Origin: GCA-002282575 sp964519885
GTDB lineage: Bacteria > Pseudomonadota > Gammaproteobacteria > Thiomicrospirales > Thiomicrospiraceae
NCBI GenBank assembly: GCA_964519885.1
Contig: CAZFLX010000009.1
Location: 14,908-78,907, forward strand
Reading direction: 5' to 3'
Length of the DNA stretch: 64,000 bases
Part shown: piece after piece, positions 52,370 to 62,049 of the stretch
Layout of the letters: the number at the start of each line of letters is the position of its first letter
Numbering within the stretch: position 1 is the first letter of the stretch
Notes under the pieces: generated by a model
The model's input: only the letters and a program-made list of their open reading frames with translations
Told to the model about the DNA's origin: nothing
The model's database searches: none
Translations under genes and position numbers: made by a program

Positions 52370-53560
52370 ATGCAACTCGCTCAACGCGTCCTTGCCGTCA
52401 AGGAATCTCCGACCTTAGTGGTCACTGCTCGTGCCTTAGAACTGAAACGTCAAGGTCGTGACATTATTAGCTTAGGTGCAGGTGAGCCAGATTTCCCTAC
52501 GCCTGCGCATATTCGTCAAGCAGGTATTGATGCGATTGAAGCGGGTAAAACGCGCTACACCGCAGTGGATGGTACGCCTGAATTGAAAGAAGCGATCGTC
52601 GCTAAATTCAAACGTGAAAATGGATTGGACTACACAGCGAAACAAATTTTAGTGTCATCGGGCGGCAAACAAAGTTTCTACAACCTGTGCCAAGCCTACC
52701 TAAACGAAGGTGATGAGGTTATTATCCCCGCTCCCTACTGGGTTTCTTATCCAGATATGGTGCTGTTAGCGGGCGGCAAACCTGTCATGGTGCAAGCGGG
52801 TATTGAACAGGGTTTTAAAATTTCGCCTGCGCAACTGGCAGCAGCGCTTACCCCTAAAACGAAATTATTTGTCATCAATAGCCCTTCTAACCCAACAGGC
52901 GCGGTTTACAGCAAGGCAGAAATGCGTGCCTTGGGTGATGTATTAGCGCAACATCCACAGGTACTGATTGCCACCGATGACATGTACGAACACATTATTC
53001 TGGGTGATACCCCATTCAGCACTTGGTTAAACGCTTGCCCTGAAATGGTCGAACGTACCGTGACGCTGAACGGCGTGTCTAAAGCCTACAGCATGACAGG
53101 CTGGCGTATTGGTTACTGTGCTGGTCCTTTAGCGCTGATTAATGAAATGAAAAAAGTGCAATCACAAAGCACGTCTAATCCTTGCTCAATTTCACAAGCG
53201 GCAACGGTAACGGCATTAAATGGCGATCAGACCTTTATTGGCGACATGGTTAAAGCATTTAAAGTGCGTAGTGCCTTTGTTACCCAAGCACTGAATGCCA
53301 TGCCTGGCATCAAAGCCTTATCGCCCGATGGCGCATTTTATAATTTCTTTGATGTGCGTGGCGCTATGCAAGCTACAGGTTGCACAACTGATACAGAACT
53401 GGCAACCCGTATTTTAGAAGAAAGTGACCTTGCGTTAGTGCCAGGCTCTGCATTCGGTAGCAAAGGCTACATGCGTTTATCTTTCGCCACAAGTATGGAA
53501 GAACTACAAGGCGCAATGACGCGTTTGGCGGATTTCCTGGCTAAAAACTCGCACAATTAA
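52370..53560 (+). CDS. Class I/II aspartate aminotransferase (subgroup Ib)
   Basis: The 396-residue PLP enzyme has the Ib-type start (AQRVLAVKESPTLVVTARA), LGAGEPDFPTP, YWVSYPDMV, INSPSNPTGAVY, and the PLP lysine in NGVSKAYSMTGWRIGY. It should transaminate aspartate with 2-oxoglutarate; subgroup Ib members may also use prephenate. ATG 52370 is chosen because conservation starts there; the TTG at 52319 lies before the likely leader. It has its own promoter and is followed by a membrane protein gene. Confidence 0.92.
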   Translation: MQLAQRVLAVKESPTLVVTARALELKRQGRDIISLGAGEPDFPTPAHIRQAGIDAIEAGKTRYTAVDGTPELKEAIVAKFKRENGLDYTAKQILVSSGGKQSFYNLCQAYLNEGDEVIIPAPYWVSYPDMVLLAGGKPVMVQAGIEQGFKISPAQLAAALTPKTKLFVINSPSNPTGAVYSKAEMRALGDVLAQHPQVLIATDDMYEHIILGDTPFSTWLNACPEMVERTVTLNGVSKAYSMTGWRIGYCAGPLALINEMKKVQSQSTSNPCSISQAATVTALNGDQTFIGDMVKAFKVRSAFVTQALNAMPGIKALSPDGAFYNFFDVRGAMQATGCTTDTELATRILEESDLALVPGSAFGSKGYMRLSFATSMEELQGAMTRLADFLAKNSHN

Positions 53561-53575
53561 CCCCTTTAACAAACC

Positions 53576-54121
53576 ATGAAAAACCAGCCAGATAGCTTCA
53601 TTAGCTATGCGATTGCTAATTTTTTTGACACCTTTTTGGTATTCTGGCTGAGCTTTCTTACCGTTGGCTTATTCAACTTTATTGACCAGCTACCCACTAA
53701 CGGTGATATTCCCTTACCCGACATGTGGATGTTCATTTACGAGCATATCTTTCTGTTTTCACAATGGTTTGTGCCAGTTTTACTGGGTATTTTTGTTGTT
53801 AATGCCTTTTTACAAGGCTTTCTATTATCCCGTATGGCGCAAAAAGTCATTCATGCTTGGATTCTGGATTCGATTGCCATTATTGCGGGTGCCATGCTGG
53901 GTTCCATCTATCTGGGACAGGGAGAGCCTTTCTTTCTCAATATCCCGATTCCTGGTGGACCCGTGATGATTAGTTTGTTTTCTTTTGGTGTTTATTTTGT
54001 CAGCATTTTAGGTGTTTCCATTATCACCTACAGCGTGATGCGTTTTACACGCCCAAAACAACGCCCACTCGATCTACTCGATGAAGCACCTAAAGAAGCT
54101 TCAATCAACGCTAATGCCTAA
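53576..54121 (+). CDS. Hypothetical membrane protein (four spans)
   Basis: I do not recognise the family. The 181-residue protein has four hydrophobic spans (about 15-35, 60-82, 95-112, 128-152), an amphipathic N-terminus and a charged C-terminal tail. ATG 53576 lies 15 bp after the aminotransferase stop and its own stop overlaps the bioA start by 8 bp, so it is in one transcription unit with both. No conserved catalytic residues can be named. Confidence 0.7.
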   Translation: MKNQPDSFISYAIANFFDTFLVFWLSFLTVGLFNFIDQLPTNGDIPLPDMWMFIYEHIFLFSQWFVPVLLGIFVVNAFLQGFLLSRMAQKVIHAWILDSIAIIAGAMLGSIYLGQGEPFFLNIPIPGGPVMISLFSFGVYFVSILGVSIITYSVMRFTRPKQRPLDLLDEAPKEASINANA

Positions 54122-55406
54122 TTCATCCAAGGCTTGGCACCCTTACAACAGTCTGCCAGCCAAGCCCCTACCGCTAGACATTACACGCACTCAAGAGCAC
54201 CGCCTATACCTTAACGACGGCCGTCATTTATTAGATGGTATTGCCAGTTGGTGGACTGCCATTTTTGGTTACAACCATCCTGCTTTAGTCGAAGCCATTA
54301 ACCAGCAAAGCCAACGCCTTTCTCATGTCATGTTTGGTGGTCTAAATCATCCAGCGGCCGAACAACTGGCCGAACAGCTAGCCTTAACGCTTCCGCACAA
54401 TCCCGCCATTTTTTTCAGTGATTCGGGATCCGTAGCGGTGGAAGTTGCCTTGAAAATGGCGCGACAATATTGGGCTGCATTGGGTCAGCCACACAAAAAT
54501 CGCTTTGCTGCCTTAAGCAAAGGTTATCATGGCGACACTTGGGGTGCGATGGGCGTTAGTGATCCTGACAGCTTGCACCAGTTATTTCGTCAAGCCAGTG
54601 AAACCACCTTTTTTGTCCCCCCTCCTGCCTATGGATTTGACGTGCAGGATGCACAGTGCTCTGCTTTATTAGCCCTAGAAGCCTGTTTAGCAGAACATCA
54701 TCAACAGATTGCTGCCTTGATTCTCGAACCCATTTGGCAAGGCGCTGGGGCTATGAACTTTTACTCGCCCCGCTATTTGCAAGGCGCACAACAACTGTGT
54801 CAGCGTTATGGCGTGTTGCTGATTTGCGATGAAATCGCCACGGGATTTGGTAAGACAGGCGCTTACTATGCCCATCGCCATGCGGGTATTGATGCCGATA
54901 TTGTCTGTCTGGGTAAGGCGCTAACAGGCGGTATGCTGACACTGGCAGCAACTTGTGCCAGTCAAGCCATTAGCGACACCATCAGTCAGCATTCACCACA
55001 CAAATTCATGCATGGTCCGACTTATATGGCGAATGCGCTTGCCTGCGCTTGTGCCAGCGCCAGCCTGAACTTGCTCGATGAAATAGATTGGCAAACCAAG
55101 TTAGCCACTTGGCAACAAGAAATGACGGCGCGACTGACACAGTTACAACAGATTGAAGGCATTGTTGATGTTCGGGTGTTAGGGCATGTGGCGGTAGTGG
55201 AAATGGCTTCGGCTGGTTTGGCCGCCGCCACTCAAACTCGAGCCATTCAAGCAGGTATTTGGATTCGCCCTTTTGCCACTTGGGTTTATCTAACACCCGC
55301 TTATACCATGACGCACGATGAGCGCGAGTCGTTATTATCGACGTTTATTGAAGTGATTCAACAAACTTGCTGGGCGCAAGAGTCAGCACCCGAAGCTTGC
55401 ATTTAA
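54114..55406 (+). CDS. bioA: Adenosylmethionine-8-amino-7-oxononanoate aminotransferase
   Basis: BioA makes 7,8-diaminononanoate from KAPA and SAM in biotin synthesis. The enzyme (430 aa from ATG 54114) is a class III PLP aminotransferase with HPYNSLP, ASWWTAIFGYNHP, MFGGLNHPAAEQL, SDSGSVAVEVALKMARQYW, and the PLP lysine in CLGKALTGGML; the WW and GGLNH features are those of BioA. An in-frame ATG at 54081 would overlap the upstream gene more deeply. Other bio genes are not in the window. Confidence 0.94.
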   Translation: MPNSSKAWHPYNSLPAKPLPLDITRTQEHRLYLNDGRHLLDGIASWWTAIFGYNHPALVEAINQQSQRLSHVMFGGLNHPAAEQLAEQLALTLPHNPAIFFSDSGSVAVEVALKMARQYWAALGQPHKNRFAALSKGYHGDTWGAMGVSDPDSLHQLFRQASETTFFVPPPAYGFDVQDAQCSALLALEACLAEHHQQIAALILEPIWQGAGAMNFYSPRYLQGAQQLCQRYGVLLICDEIATGFGKTGAYYAHRHAGIDADIVCLGKALTGGMLTLAATCASQAISDTISQHSPHKFMHGPTYMANALACACASASLNLLDEIDWQTKLATWQQEMTARLTQLQQIEGIVDVRVLGHVAVVEMASAGLAAATQTRAIQAGIWIRPFATWVYLTPAYTMTHDERESLLSTFIEVIQQTCWAQESAPEACI

Positions 55407-55410
55407 GCGA

Positions 55411-56283
55411 TTAGCCAACTGACTGAATGGCCTGTTCGACATATCTTGGCAAGGCAAAGCTGGCCAGATGCATCTCGGGCGTGTAATAGCGCGTCGCCAA
55501 GTCACGCTGAACAAAGCGCTCCGTCAACACCGCTAACGGCGTTTGACGCAAAGCAGCATCCGTTGCACCCCATGCCAAGGTCATCACCCCACCGACATAA
55601 GTCGGTACAGCTGCGGTAAAAAAATGGCTATCGGCAAATAACGGCTTGAAGCGACGAGCGGTATCAAGCAACTCATCCATCTGGTAAAACGGCACGCCAT
55701 TTTGCGCGACAAAAACACCGCCATCATTCAAGCAACGACGAATGGCGGTATAAAAATCAGCACTGAACAGGGCCTCGGCAGGACCGTAAGGATCGGTCGA
55801 GTCAGAGATGACCACATCAAAACGCTCATTTGTTTCATTGACGAAAGCAACGCCGTCACCAATCACCAATTTCAAGCGCGCATCGTCGAAAGCACCAGCG
55901 GAATGAGCGGGAAAATACTGCTTCGCCATCTCAATCACCGCCGCATCAATTTCGACCATAGTGACTTGTTCAACGCAAGCGTGTTTCAACACCTCTCGTA
56001 AGATACCCCCGTCACCACCACCGATAATCAGCACGCGCTTGGGTTGCGGATGCGCTAACAAAGGAACATGGGTAAGCATCTCGTGGTAAACAAACTCATC
56101 CCTTTCCGTCGTTTGCACCACACCATCTAAGGTCATGACTCGACCTAACAGCGGATTGGTGAAGATTTCTAGGCGTTGAAAACCCGTGTCTAAGGCAAAG
56201 AGTTGTTCTGTTACGTCAAAAGATTGACCGTAGCCTGCATAGAGTTGTTCAACCAGCGTTTTGGTCATCGGGCTTTGCGACAT
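55411..56283 (-). CDS. speE: Spermidine synthase
   Basis: SpeE transfers aminopropyl from decarboxylated SAM to putrescine. The 290-residue protein has LDGVVQTTERDEFVYHEML, the SAM-binding GGGDGGILREV, the catalytic Asp in ISDSTDPYGPAEALF and VPTYVGGVMTLAW. ATG 56283 overlaps the speD stop by one base (TAATG), so translation is coupled with its substrate-producing enzyme. Confidence 0.97.
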   Translation of the reverse strand: MSQSPMTKTLVEQLYAGYGQSFDVTEQLFALDTGFQRLEIFTNPLLGRVMTLDGVVQTTERDEFVYHEMLTHVPLLAHPQPKRVLIIGGGDGGILREVLKHACVEQVTMVEIDAAVIEMAKQYFPAHSAGAFDDARLKLVIGDGVAFVNETNERFDVVISDSTDPYGPAEALFSADFYTAIRRCLNDGGVFVAQNGVPFYQMDELLDTARRFKPLFADSHFFTAAVPTYVGGVMTLAWGATDAALRQTPLAVLTERFVQRDLATRYYTPEMHLASFALPRYVEQAIQSVG

Positions 56284-56756
56284 TAATCCATGCGCCCACG
56301 TAAATGCGTCGAAACAATGACTTCATCGGGATTAAAGGCGGCTTTTAACACATCCACGGCTTTTTCGGGCATCGAATCACCACAGGTAAAGACATCGAAA
56401 GCCGCATAGCCACGCTCTGGCCAGGTATGCACGGAGATATGCGATTCCGCCAACACCGCCACACCCGAAATACCACCATTGGGTTGAAAGTGATGCAAAT
56501 GAATATGCAGTAAGGTTGCTTGCACCTGTTTCACCGCTTCAATGAGCGTGTCTTCCATCAACTCCAGCTCATCCAAGCGCGAAGCACCCCACAGATCAAT
56601 AATGATGTGAGTTCCGGCATAAGTCATGCCATTTTTGGTGATAAAGTGATCGGCGGGTTCGAGCGTTTGAGCATCGATATTATGATGGCTTGGCCATGCG
56701 TTTTTCGCTTCAGTCGAAGCGTCGCTGGATTGTTGCGAATGGAACAATTGCGGCAC
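56283..56756 (-). CDS. speD: S-adenosylmethionine decarboxylase proenzyme
   Basis: SpeD makes decarboxylated SAM for spermidine synthesis. The 157-residue proenzyme self-cleaves before S105 in LAESHISVHTWPERG to form a pyruvoyl group; the catalytic Cys is C125 in DVFTCG. The prokaryotic class 1 pattern (short form) holds, with a slightly long N-terminus. The start is uncertain: GTG 56756 has GAGG directly against it, while TTG 56747 has better spacing. It lies upstream of speE. Confidence 0.93.
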   Translation of the reverse strand: MPQLFHSQQSSDASTEAKNAWPSHHNIDAQTLEPADHFITKNGMTYAGTHIIIDLWGASRLDELELMEDTLIEAVKQVQATLLHIHLHHFQPNGGISGVAVLAESHISVHTWPERGYAAFDVFTCGDSMPEKAVDVLKAAFNPDEVIVSTHLRGRMD

Positions 56757-56826
56757 CCTCTGCAGTTAAAAAATAACGCACGAGTATGCCACAATTTCCT
56801 TATAAATTCAAGGGATAGGAAAAACC

Positions 56827-57240
56827 TTAGTCAGCAACCACTTCAAAACTATGGGTAATTTCGGCAACTTTTCCGAGCATAATAGAAGCTGAACAATATT
56901 TTTCTGCCGACAATTTCACCGCACGTTCTGCTTTGCTTGTATCGACTGCGCCACTAATTTTGAAATGAATATTAATACGGGTAAACACTTTTGGCTCAGT
57001 TTCTGCACGTTCTGCTTGCAGCTCGGCTACACAACCCTTGATGGGTTGCTGCATTTTTTCTAAAATCGACACCACATCAAAACTGGCACAGCCACCCATG
57101 CCCAACAACAGCATTTCCATTGGGCGCACGCCCAAATTTTGACCACCTGCTTCGGGAGGACCATCCATCACTACCGCATGACCACTGCCTGATTTACCTA
57201 AAAACAAACGATCTTGACACCATTGAACACTGGCTTTCAT
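56827..57240 (-). CDS. OsmC/YhfA-family protein
   Basis: The 137-residue protein has the two Cys of OsmC peroxidase-type proteins, in LLGMGGCASFDVVSIL and EKYCSASIMLGK, which reduce organic hydroperoxides in the family. The closer branch is YhfA, of less certain function. ATG 57240 has AGAGG upstream, and follows the trpC stop by 4 bp; the longer frame to 57309 lies in trpC and is rejected. It is last in the trpG–trpD–trpC operon. Confidence 0.9.
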   Translation of the reverse strand: MKASVQWCQDRLFLGKSGSGHAVVMDGPPEAGGQNLGVRPMEMLLLGMGGCASFDVVSILEKMQQPIKGCVAELQAERAETEPKVFTRINIHFKISGAVDTSKAERAVKLSAEKYCSASIMLGKVAEITHSFEVVAD

Positions 57241-57244
57241 TACA

Positions 57245-58045
57245 TTAACCTCTAGCAAATAATTGAGACAAGGCAGCACCTGGCTCTGGTGCGCGCATAA
57301 AGGTTTCACCCACTAAAAAGGCGTAAACGTCGTGTTGATGCATCAAAGCCACATCCTCTGCCGACAAAATACCACTTTCTGTGACCACGGTAATACCGGC
57401 CGGCATTTGTTTGAGCAAGTCGATGGTGGTTTGCAAGGTCACATCAAAGGTTTTTAAGTTGCGATTATTAATGCCGACGAGTTTCAGTGGCAATTTCAAC
57501 GCGCGCGCCAGCTCGTCCGCATCATGCACTTCAACCAGTACGCTCATACCCCAGTCGGTTGCCGTTTGATACAAGTGCGCCAATTGTGCATCGTCTAACG
57601 AAGCGACAATCAGCAACACCGCATCCGCCCCCGCAGCGCGTGCTTCGACAATTTGGTAATCATCAATGATGAAGTCTTTGCGAATAATCGGCAAATCGAC
57701 CACCGCACGTACCGCACGCAAATAATCCAGGCTGCCTTGAAAAAAATCGACATCGGTCAAAATCGACAAACAAGTCGCACCATGTGCTTGATAACTTTGC
57801 GCAATCGCCACAGGATCAAAATCCTGACGAATCACCCCTTTAGAGGGCGAGGCTTTTTTGATTTCTGCAATCACCGCTGACTGTTTTTGTGCGGCCTTGG
57901 CAATCAATGCACCGACAAAATCTTTCGCTGGCACTTGTTGTTGTGCCTGTTCAGCCAATTGCTCGATGCTAAAAACCGATTGTGCCGCAGCGATCTCTTC
58001 GCGCTTACGCGTATTAATCTTATCTAAAATAGTCGGATTCGACAT
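57245..58045 (-). CDS. trpC: Indole-3-glycerol phosphate synthase
   Basis: TrpC closes the indole ring in tryptophan synthesis. The protein (about 266 aa, monofunctional) has ILDKINTRKREEIA, VIAEIKKASPSKGVIRQDFDP with the catalytic Lys/Ser, SILTDVDFFQGS, LPIIRKDFIIDDYQI, GINNRNLKTFDV and TESGI, in barrel order. ATG 58045 or GTG 58051 both follow GGAG at plausible distance. It begins just after trpD. TrpF is encoded separately at 25.6 kb. Confidence 0.97.
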   Translation of the reverse strand: MSNPTILDKINTRKREEIAAAQSVFSIEQLAEQAQQQVPAKDFVGALIAKAAQKQSAVIAEIKKASPSKGVIRQDFDPVAIAQSYQAHGATCLSILTDVDFFQGSLDYLRAVRAVVDLPIIRKDFIIDDYQIVEARAAGADAVLLIVASLDDAQLAHLYQTATDWGMSVLVEVHDADELARALKLPLKLVGINNRNLKTFDVTLQTTIDLLKQMPAGITVVTESGILSAEDVALMHQHDVYAFLVGETFMRAPEPGAALSQLFARG

Positions 58046-58051
58046 GCGCAC

Positions 58052-59083
58052 TTATGCTCCTAAAGACTGAGTGACACGCATCACATCATCAAATTTTTGA
58101 CTTGCCGCACCTGAAGCAATCACCTGCTCCGCTAATCGCACACCACTAACAAAGTCAGTCACTAAACCACCCACCAGTAAGGCTGCACCAGCATTCAAGC
58201 AAACAATATCACGCCAAGGTCCTGCTTCATTCGCCAACACGCGTTGCACATAAACTAGGCTCTCTTCTTTCGTCGTCGCCCGAATGCTGTGTAAATCTGA
58301 TTTGGTATAGCCAACACTTTCTGGCGAGACGCTAAAACGGGTAATTTCGCCCTGCTCATCTAATTGAACCACTTGGGTATCGCTGGCAATAGAAATTTCA
58401 TCCAACCCATCATTGGCATGAACCACCCAGACTTTACGGCTTCCCAAAGACTTGAGCACTTGTGCCATGGGTTCTAGCCATTGCTCAGCAAACACGCCCA
58501 AAACCTGACGCTGAGCGCCTGCTGGATTGGTAATCGGACCAAGCAGGTTAAACATAGTGCGAATACCCAGTTCTTTACGCACATGCACCACGTGCTTCAT
58601 CGCACCATGGTGGGCTGGTGCGAACATAAAACCCACACCCAAGGCATCAACACTATCAGCTACTTGTTGTGGCGTTAGGTTCAAATTAACGCCCGCCAAC
58701 TCTAACAAATCGGCACTGCCCGAACTCGAAGTCACCGAACGACCGCCGTGTTTCGCCACACGACCACCTGCTGCTGCAACAACAAAAGCCACCGTAGTTG
58801 AAACATTAAAGGTGTGATGACCATCACCACCCGTACCGCAGGTATCGATGAGCATTTCAGGTTGATGCATGGCAACAGGGGTCGCTAAGCTACGCATAAC
58901 CTGTGCCGCTGCCGTAATTTCAGCGACCGACTCACCTTTCACGCGCAATGCCACCAACAAGCCAGCCGCTTGTGCATCGGTTAATTCACCCGACATGAGT
59001 GCAGTGACCATATCCGTCATTTGGGCTGTCGTTAAATCTTGTTTAGCAAGTAAAGGCTCTAACCAAGTTTTAATATGTTTCAT
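58052..59083 (-). CDS. trpD: Anthranilate phosphoribosyltransferase
   Basis: TrpD joins anthranilate to PRPP. The 343-residue protein has the PRPP-binding DTCGTGGDGHHTFNVST, KHGGRSVTSSSGSADLLE, and FMFAPAHHGAMKHV, RKELGIRTMFNLLGPITNPA. ATG 59083 overlaps the trpG stop as ATGA. It lies between trpG and trpC in the standard order. Confidence 0.97.
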   Translation of the reverse strand: MKHIKTWLEPLLAKQDLTTAQMTDMVTALMSGELTDAQAAGLLVALRVKGESVAEITAAAQVMRSLATPVAMHQPEMLIDTCGTGGDGHHTFNVSTTVAFVVAAAGGRVAKHGGRSVTSSSGSADLLELAGVNLNLTPQQVADSVDALGVGFMFAPAHHGAMKHVVHVRKELGIRTMFNLLGPITNPAGAQRQVLGVFAEQWLEPMAQVLKSLGSRKVWVVHANDGLDEISIASDTQVVQLDEQGEITRFSVSPESVGYTKSDLHSIRATTKEESLVYVQRVLANEAGPWRDIVCLNAGAALLVGGLVTDFVSGVRLAEQVIASGAASQKFDDVMRVTQSLGA

Positions 59084-59664
59084 TGATGCTGCTCCAAAAA
59101 GTTCTGCAACATCTTATGTCCATATTCAGTCAAAATACTTTCAGGATGGAACTGCACCCCTTCAACGGGAAGGGTTTTATGACGCACGCCCATGATTTCT
59201 TCGATACTGCCATCTGGGTTGTTCGTCCAAGCAGTCATTTCTAAGCAATCGGGCAAGGTTGCTTGCTCAATCACCAATGAGTGATAACGTGTGACGGTAA
59301 CGGGATTGGGAATATCGCTAAAAACCCCGACATTATGATGGTGAACTGGCGAAGTTTTACCGTGCATCACTTGCTTAGCGCGCACAATATGACCACCGAA
59401 AGCTTGTCCAATACTTTGATGTCCTAAGCAAACACCTAAAATCGGAATTTCACCGGCAAAACGCTGAATGGCAGGCACCGAAACCCCCGCTTCAGTCGGG
59501 CTACAAGGACCTGGTGAAATAATGAGATATTTCGGCTTCATGGCAGCAATACCATCTAAGTCGATATGGTCATTACGAATCACCTTGACCTCTTGACCCA
59601 GCTCACCAAAATACTGCACCAGGTTATAGGTAAAGGAATCGTAATTATCAATCATGAGCAGCAT
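59080..59664 (-). CDS. trpG: Anthranilate synthase/para-aminobenzoate synthase glutamine amidotransferase
   Basis: This 194-residue class I amidotransferase supplies ammonia for anthranilate (TrpE) or aminodeoxychorismate (PabB). The catalytic Cys is in ILGVCLGHQSIGQAFGG, with His and Glu in GVQFHPESILTEYG. It is the first of the trpG–trpD–trpC–osmC operon, which favours the Trp role, although many bacteria use one such protein for both pathways. No trpE is in the window. Confidence 0.95.
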   Translation of the reverse strand: MLLMIDNYDSFTYNLVQYFGELGQEVKVIRNDHIDLDGIAAMKPKYLIISPGPCSPTEAGVSVPAIQRFAGEIPILGVCLGHQSIGQAFGGHIVRAKQVMHGKTSPVHHHNVGVFSDIPNPVTVTRYHSLVIEQATLPDCLEMTAWTNNPDGSIEEIMGVRHKTLPVEGVQFHPESILTEYGHKMLQNFLEQHQ

Positions 59665-59699
59665 AGGTCGGCTTTCTCTGTTTAATCTTAATATTCGCT

Positions 59700-59705
59700 A
59701 TTATA
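59700..59705 (-). promoter_or_regulatory. -10 element of the trp operon promoter
   Basis: A TATAAT is read on the minus strand between parC's end and trpG, 36 bp before the trpG start codon; the -35 region is weak. No leader peptide with tandem Trp codons is visible here, so attenuation of the E. coli kind is not indicated. Confidence 0.45.
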
Positions 59706-59715
59706 GCCTAAAAAA

Positions 59716-62049
59716 CTAAACGCTCGCTTTTCGTTTACGCCCTAAGGTAAGGCCTTTACCCGCTCGTTTACCCAGTAACTTATCTGCTGTAACGCTATAT
59801 TTACCCAAAGTCACTTTTTCATTGATTGCACAGGCACAAGCAACATCCGCAATGCCGCCAGCAATCAGAATCACACCCGACCCTTTCGCCAACTCGCGCA
59901 CTTCCGACAGAGGGTATGCCAGCCCATTGCCTTCTAATGACAAAAGCAACACATGAGGGGCAGCATTGGCAGAACAATTCGGCACGCTAACCAACAGAGG
60001 TTTGTCATCTGCATCCGCTAAGGTTAAACAGTCTTTACCGGCTTTACGGTTACTAAACAAATCCGCTCCTGTACAGACAAAACCCTTACCACCACTGCTG
60101 GCAACGACAAAGCGCGTTTGTAAATTACCACAAGCAAAACTGCTGGGTTTAATGCCTGCAGGTAATTCAATCAGTGCGGTAATCGGCATACCATCACCCT
60201 TACCACCGGGTAATTGTGCAACAGGGACGGCATAGACACGCCCTGCGCTGTCCAATACAAACAACCATTCAACAGTGCGTGTTTCAAATAAAGCACGCAA
60301 ACCATCACCCGCTTTGAAGGGTAAGGCATTAACGTCTTCCACCTTGCCCAAACGGGTGCGCACAAAGCCTTGCTTACTGACAATCACCGTCACCGCTTCA
60401 TCAGCGACGTTGGTGGCATCACTGCGCGTCACTACTTCAGCCGATTGAATCAGTGTACGACGGGCATCCCCAAAACGCTCGGCATCGGCTTGCACTTGCG
60501 CCACCAAAATTTGACGCAAATAACCTTCATCGCTGAGTAAACGCGCCAGTTCAGCGAGTTTTTCACGCAACTTATTGAGTTCTTGCTCAATCTTAATATG
60601 TTCTAAACGCGCGAGTTGACGTAGCCGTATCTCTAAAATATCTTCCGCTTGAATCTCACTTAAGGCAAAGCGCGCCATTAATTCCGATTTGGGTTCGTCG
60701 CTTTGACGAATCACCGCAATGACTTCATCGATGTGCAATAGCACCAACAGGCGACCTTCTAAAATATGCACGCGCTCACTGGCTTTGCGATGCTCATAAC
60801 GACATTGTCGTTGGAAGGCATCGACCCTAAAACTTGCCCATTGCGATAGCACACTGACCAAACCCGTTTGACGCGGATTACCATCATCATTAATGGCGGT
60901 CATATTCACAGGCACGTTGGTTTCTAGCCCAGTATGCGCCAGCAAGAAGGTCATTAACTCATCACTGGTGACGGTACGACTGCGCGGCTCTAACACCAAG
61001 CGAATCGGATGCTGACCGTCAGACTCGTCACGCATGGTTTCCAGCAAATTCGCCAAGGCTGCTTTTAACCCTGCCTGCTCCTGACTGATGGCTTTTTTGC
61101 CTGCTTTCGGCTGTGGATTGAGCAAAGACTCAATCTCCGCCATAATTTTTGCTGTAGAAATGCCTTGTGGTAACTCTTCAATCACCACACGCCATTGCCC
61201 TTTCGCTAGGGGTTCAACCTGCCAACGCGCACGTAAACGCAAGGAACCCCGCCCCGTTTCGTATATAAGAGGTAGCACATCAGGGTTAATTAATTGCCCA
61301 CCGCCCGCAAAGTCTGGTCCTGGCAATACCGCCATCACCGCAGCTAAATCGGTTTCACCTTGCAATACCAACTGACATGCCGCCGCGACTTCACGCAAAT
61401 TGTGCGGGGGAAGTTCGCAGGCCATACCAACGGCAATCCCCGAAGCGCCATTCAGCAACACAAACGGCAAACGCGCAGGCAAGAGTTGCGGCTCTTGCAA
61501 GCTACCATCGTAATTCGCCGTCCAATCGACGGTTTCACTGTCTAAATCAGACAATAACAACTCACTGATCGGCGTTAAACGCGCTTCGGTGTAACGCATG
61601 GCCGCCGCACCGTCACCATCACGCGAACCAAAGTTACCCTGACCATCAATGAGCGGATAACGCAAGGAAAAATCCTGCGCCATACGCACCATGGCATCAT
61701 AAGCAGCCGTATCACCGTGCGGATGATACTTACCCAACACCTCACCCACTACCCGCGCCGACTTAACGGGCTTGCTATTCCCTTCCAGTCCCAGGCGCTT
61801 CATGGTGTACAAGATACGACGCTGTACAGGTTTTTGACCATCTTGCACCGCAGGCAAGGCGCGCCCTTTCACCACCGACATGGCATATTCTAAATAACAA
61901 CGCTCCGCATACAAGGGCAAATTCAACCCATCATCGGGCGAAGCCAGCTGAGTATTGCTCGGTGGTACAGGCGGTAAATTGACTGACTCAGACTGCTTAA
62001 TAGGTGTTTCCAACTCAGCGAACAAGTCTAGCGTTTGCGGATCACTCAT
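59716..62049 (-). CDS. parC: DNA topoisomerase IV subunit A
   Basis: ParC cleaves DNA in the type II topoisomerase that decatenates sister chromosomes. The 777-residue protein has LEYAMSVVKGRALP, HPHGDTAAYDAM, and the catalytic Tyr Y153 in AAAMRYTEARLTP. The C-terminal pinwheel ends in GKGLTLGRKRKA. The residues corresponding to E. coli S80 and E84 in the quinolone region are T114 and D118. ATG 62049 overlaps parE's stop by one base. Confidence 0.97.
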   Translation of the reverse strand: MSDPQTLDLFAELETPIKQSESVNLPPVPPSNTQLASPDDGLNLPLYAERCYLEYAMSVVKGRALPAVQDGQKPVQRRILYTMKRLGLEGNSKPVKSARVVGEVLGKYHPHGDTAAYDAMVRMAQDFSLRYPLIDGQGNFGSRDGDGAAAMRYTEARLTPISELLLSDLDSETVDWTANYDGSLQEPQLLPARLPFVLLNGASGIAVGMACELPPHNLREVAAACQLVLQGETDLAAVMAVLPGPDFAGGGQLINPDVLPLIYETGRGSLRLRARWQVEPLAKGQWRVVIEELPQGISTAKIMAEIESLLNPQPKAGKKAISQEQAGLKAALANLLETMRDESDGQHPIRLVLEPRSRTVTSDELMTFLLAHTGLETNVPVNMTAINDDGNPRQTGLVSVLSQWASFRVDAFQRQCRYEHRKASERVHILEGRLLVLLHIDEVIAVIRQSDEPKSELMARFALSEIQAEDILEIRLRQLARLEHIKIEQELNKLREKLAELARLLSDEGYLRQILVAQVQADAERFGDARRTLIQSAEVVTRSDATNVADEAVTVIVSKQGFVRTRLGKVEDVNALPFKAGDGLRALFETRTVEWLFVLDSAGRVYAVPVAQLPGGKGDGMPITALIELPAGIKPSSFACGNLQTRFVVASSGGKGFVCTGADLFSNRKAGKDCLTLADADDKPLLVSVPNCSANAAPHVLLLSLEGNGLAYPLSEVRELAKGSGVILIAGGIADVACACAINEKVTLGKYSVTADKLLGKRAGKGLTLGRKRKASV

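Noticed and set aside
59665..59715. Trp attenuator leader peptide upstream of trpG
   Set aside because: The 51-bp gap has no open frame with tandem Trp codons and no paired terminator/antiterminator stems.
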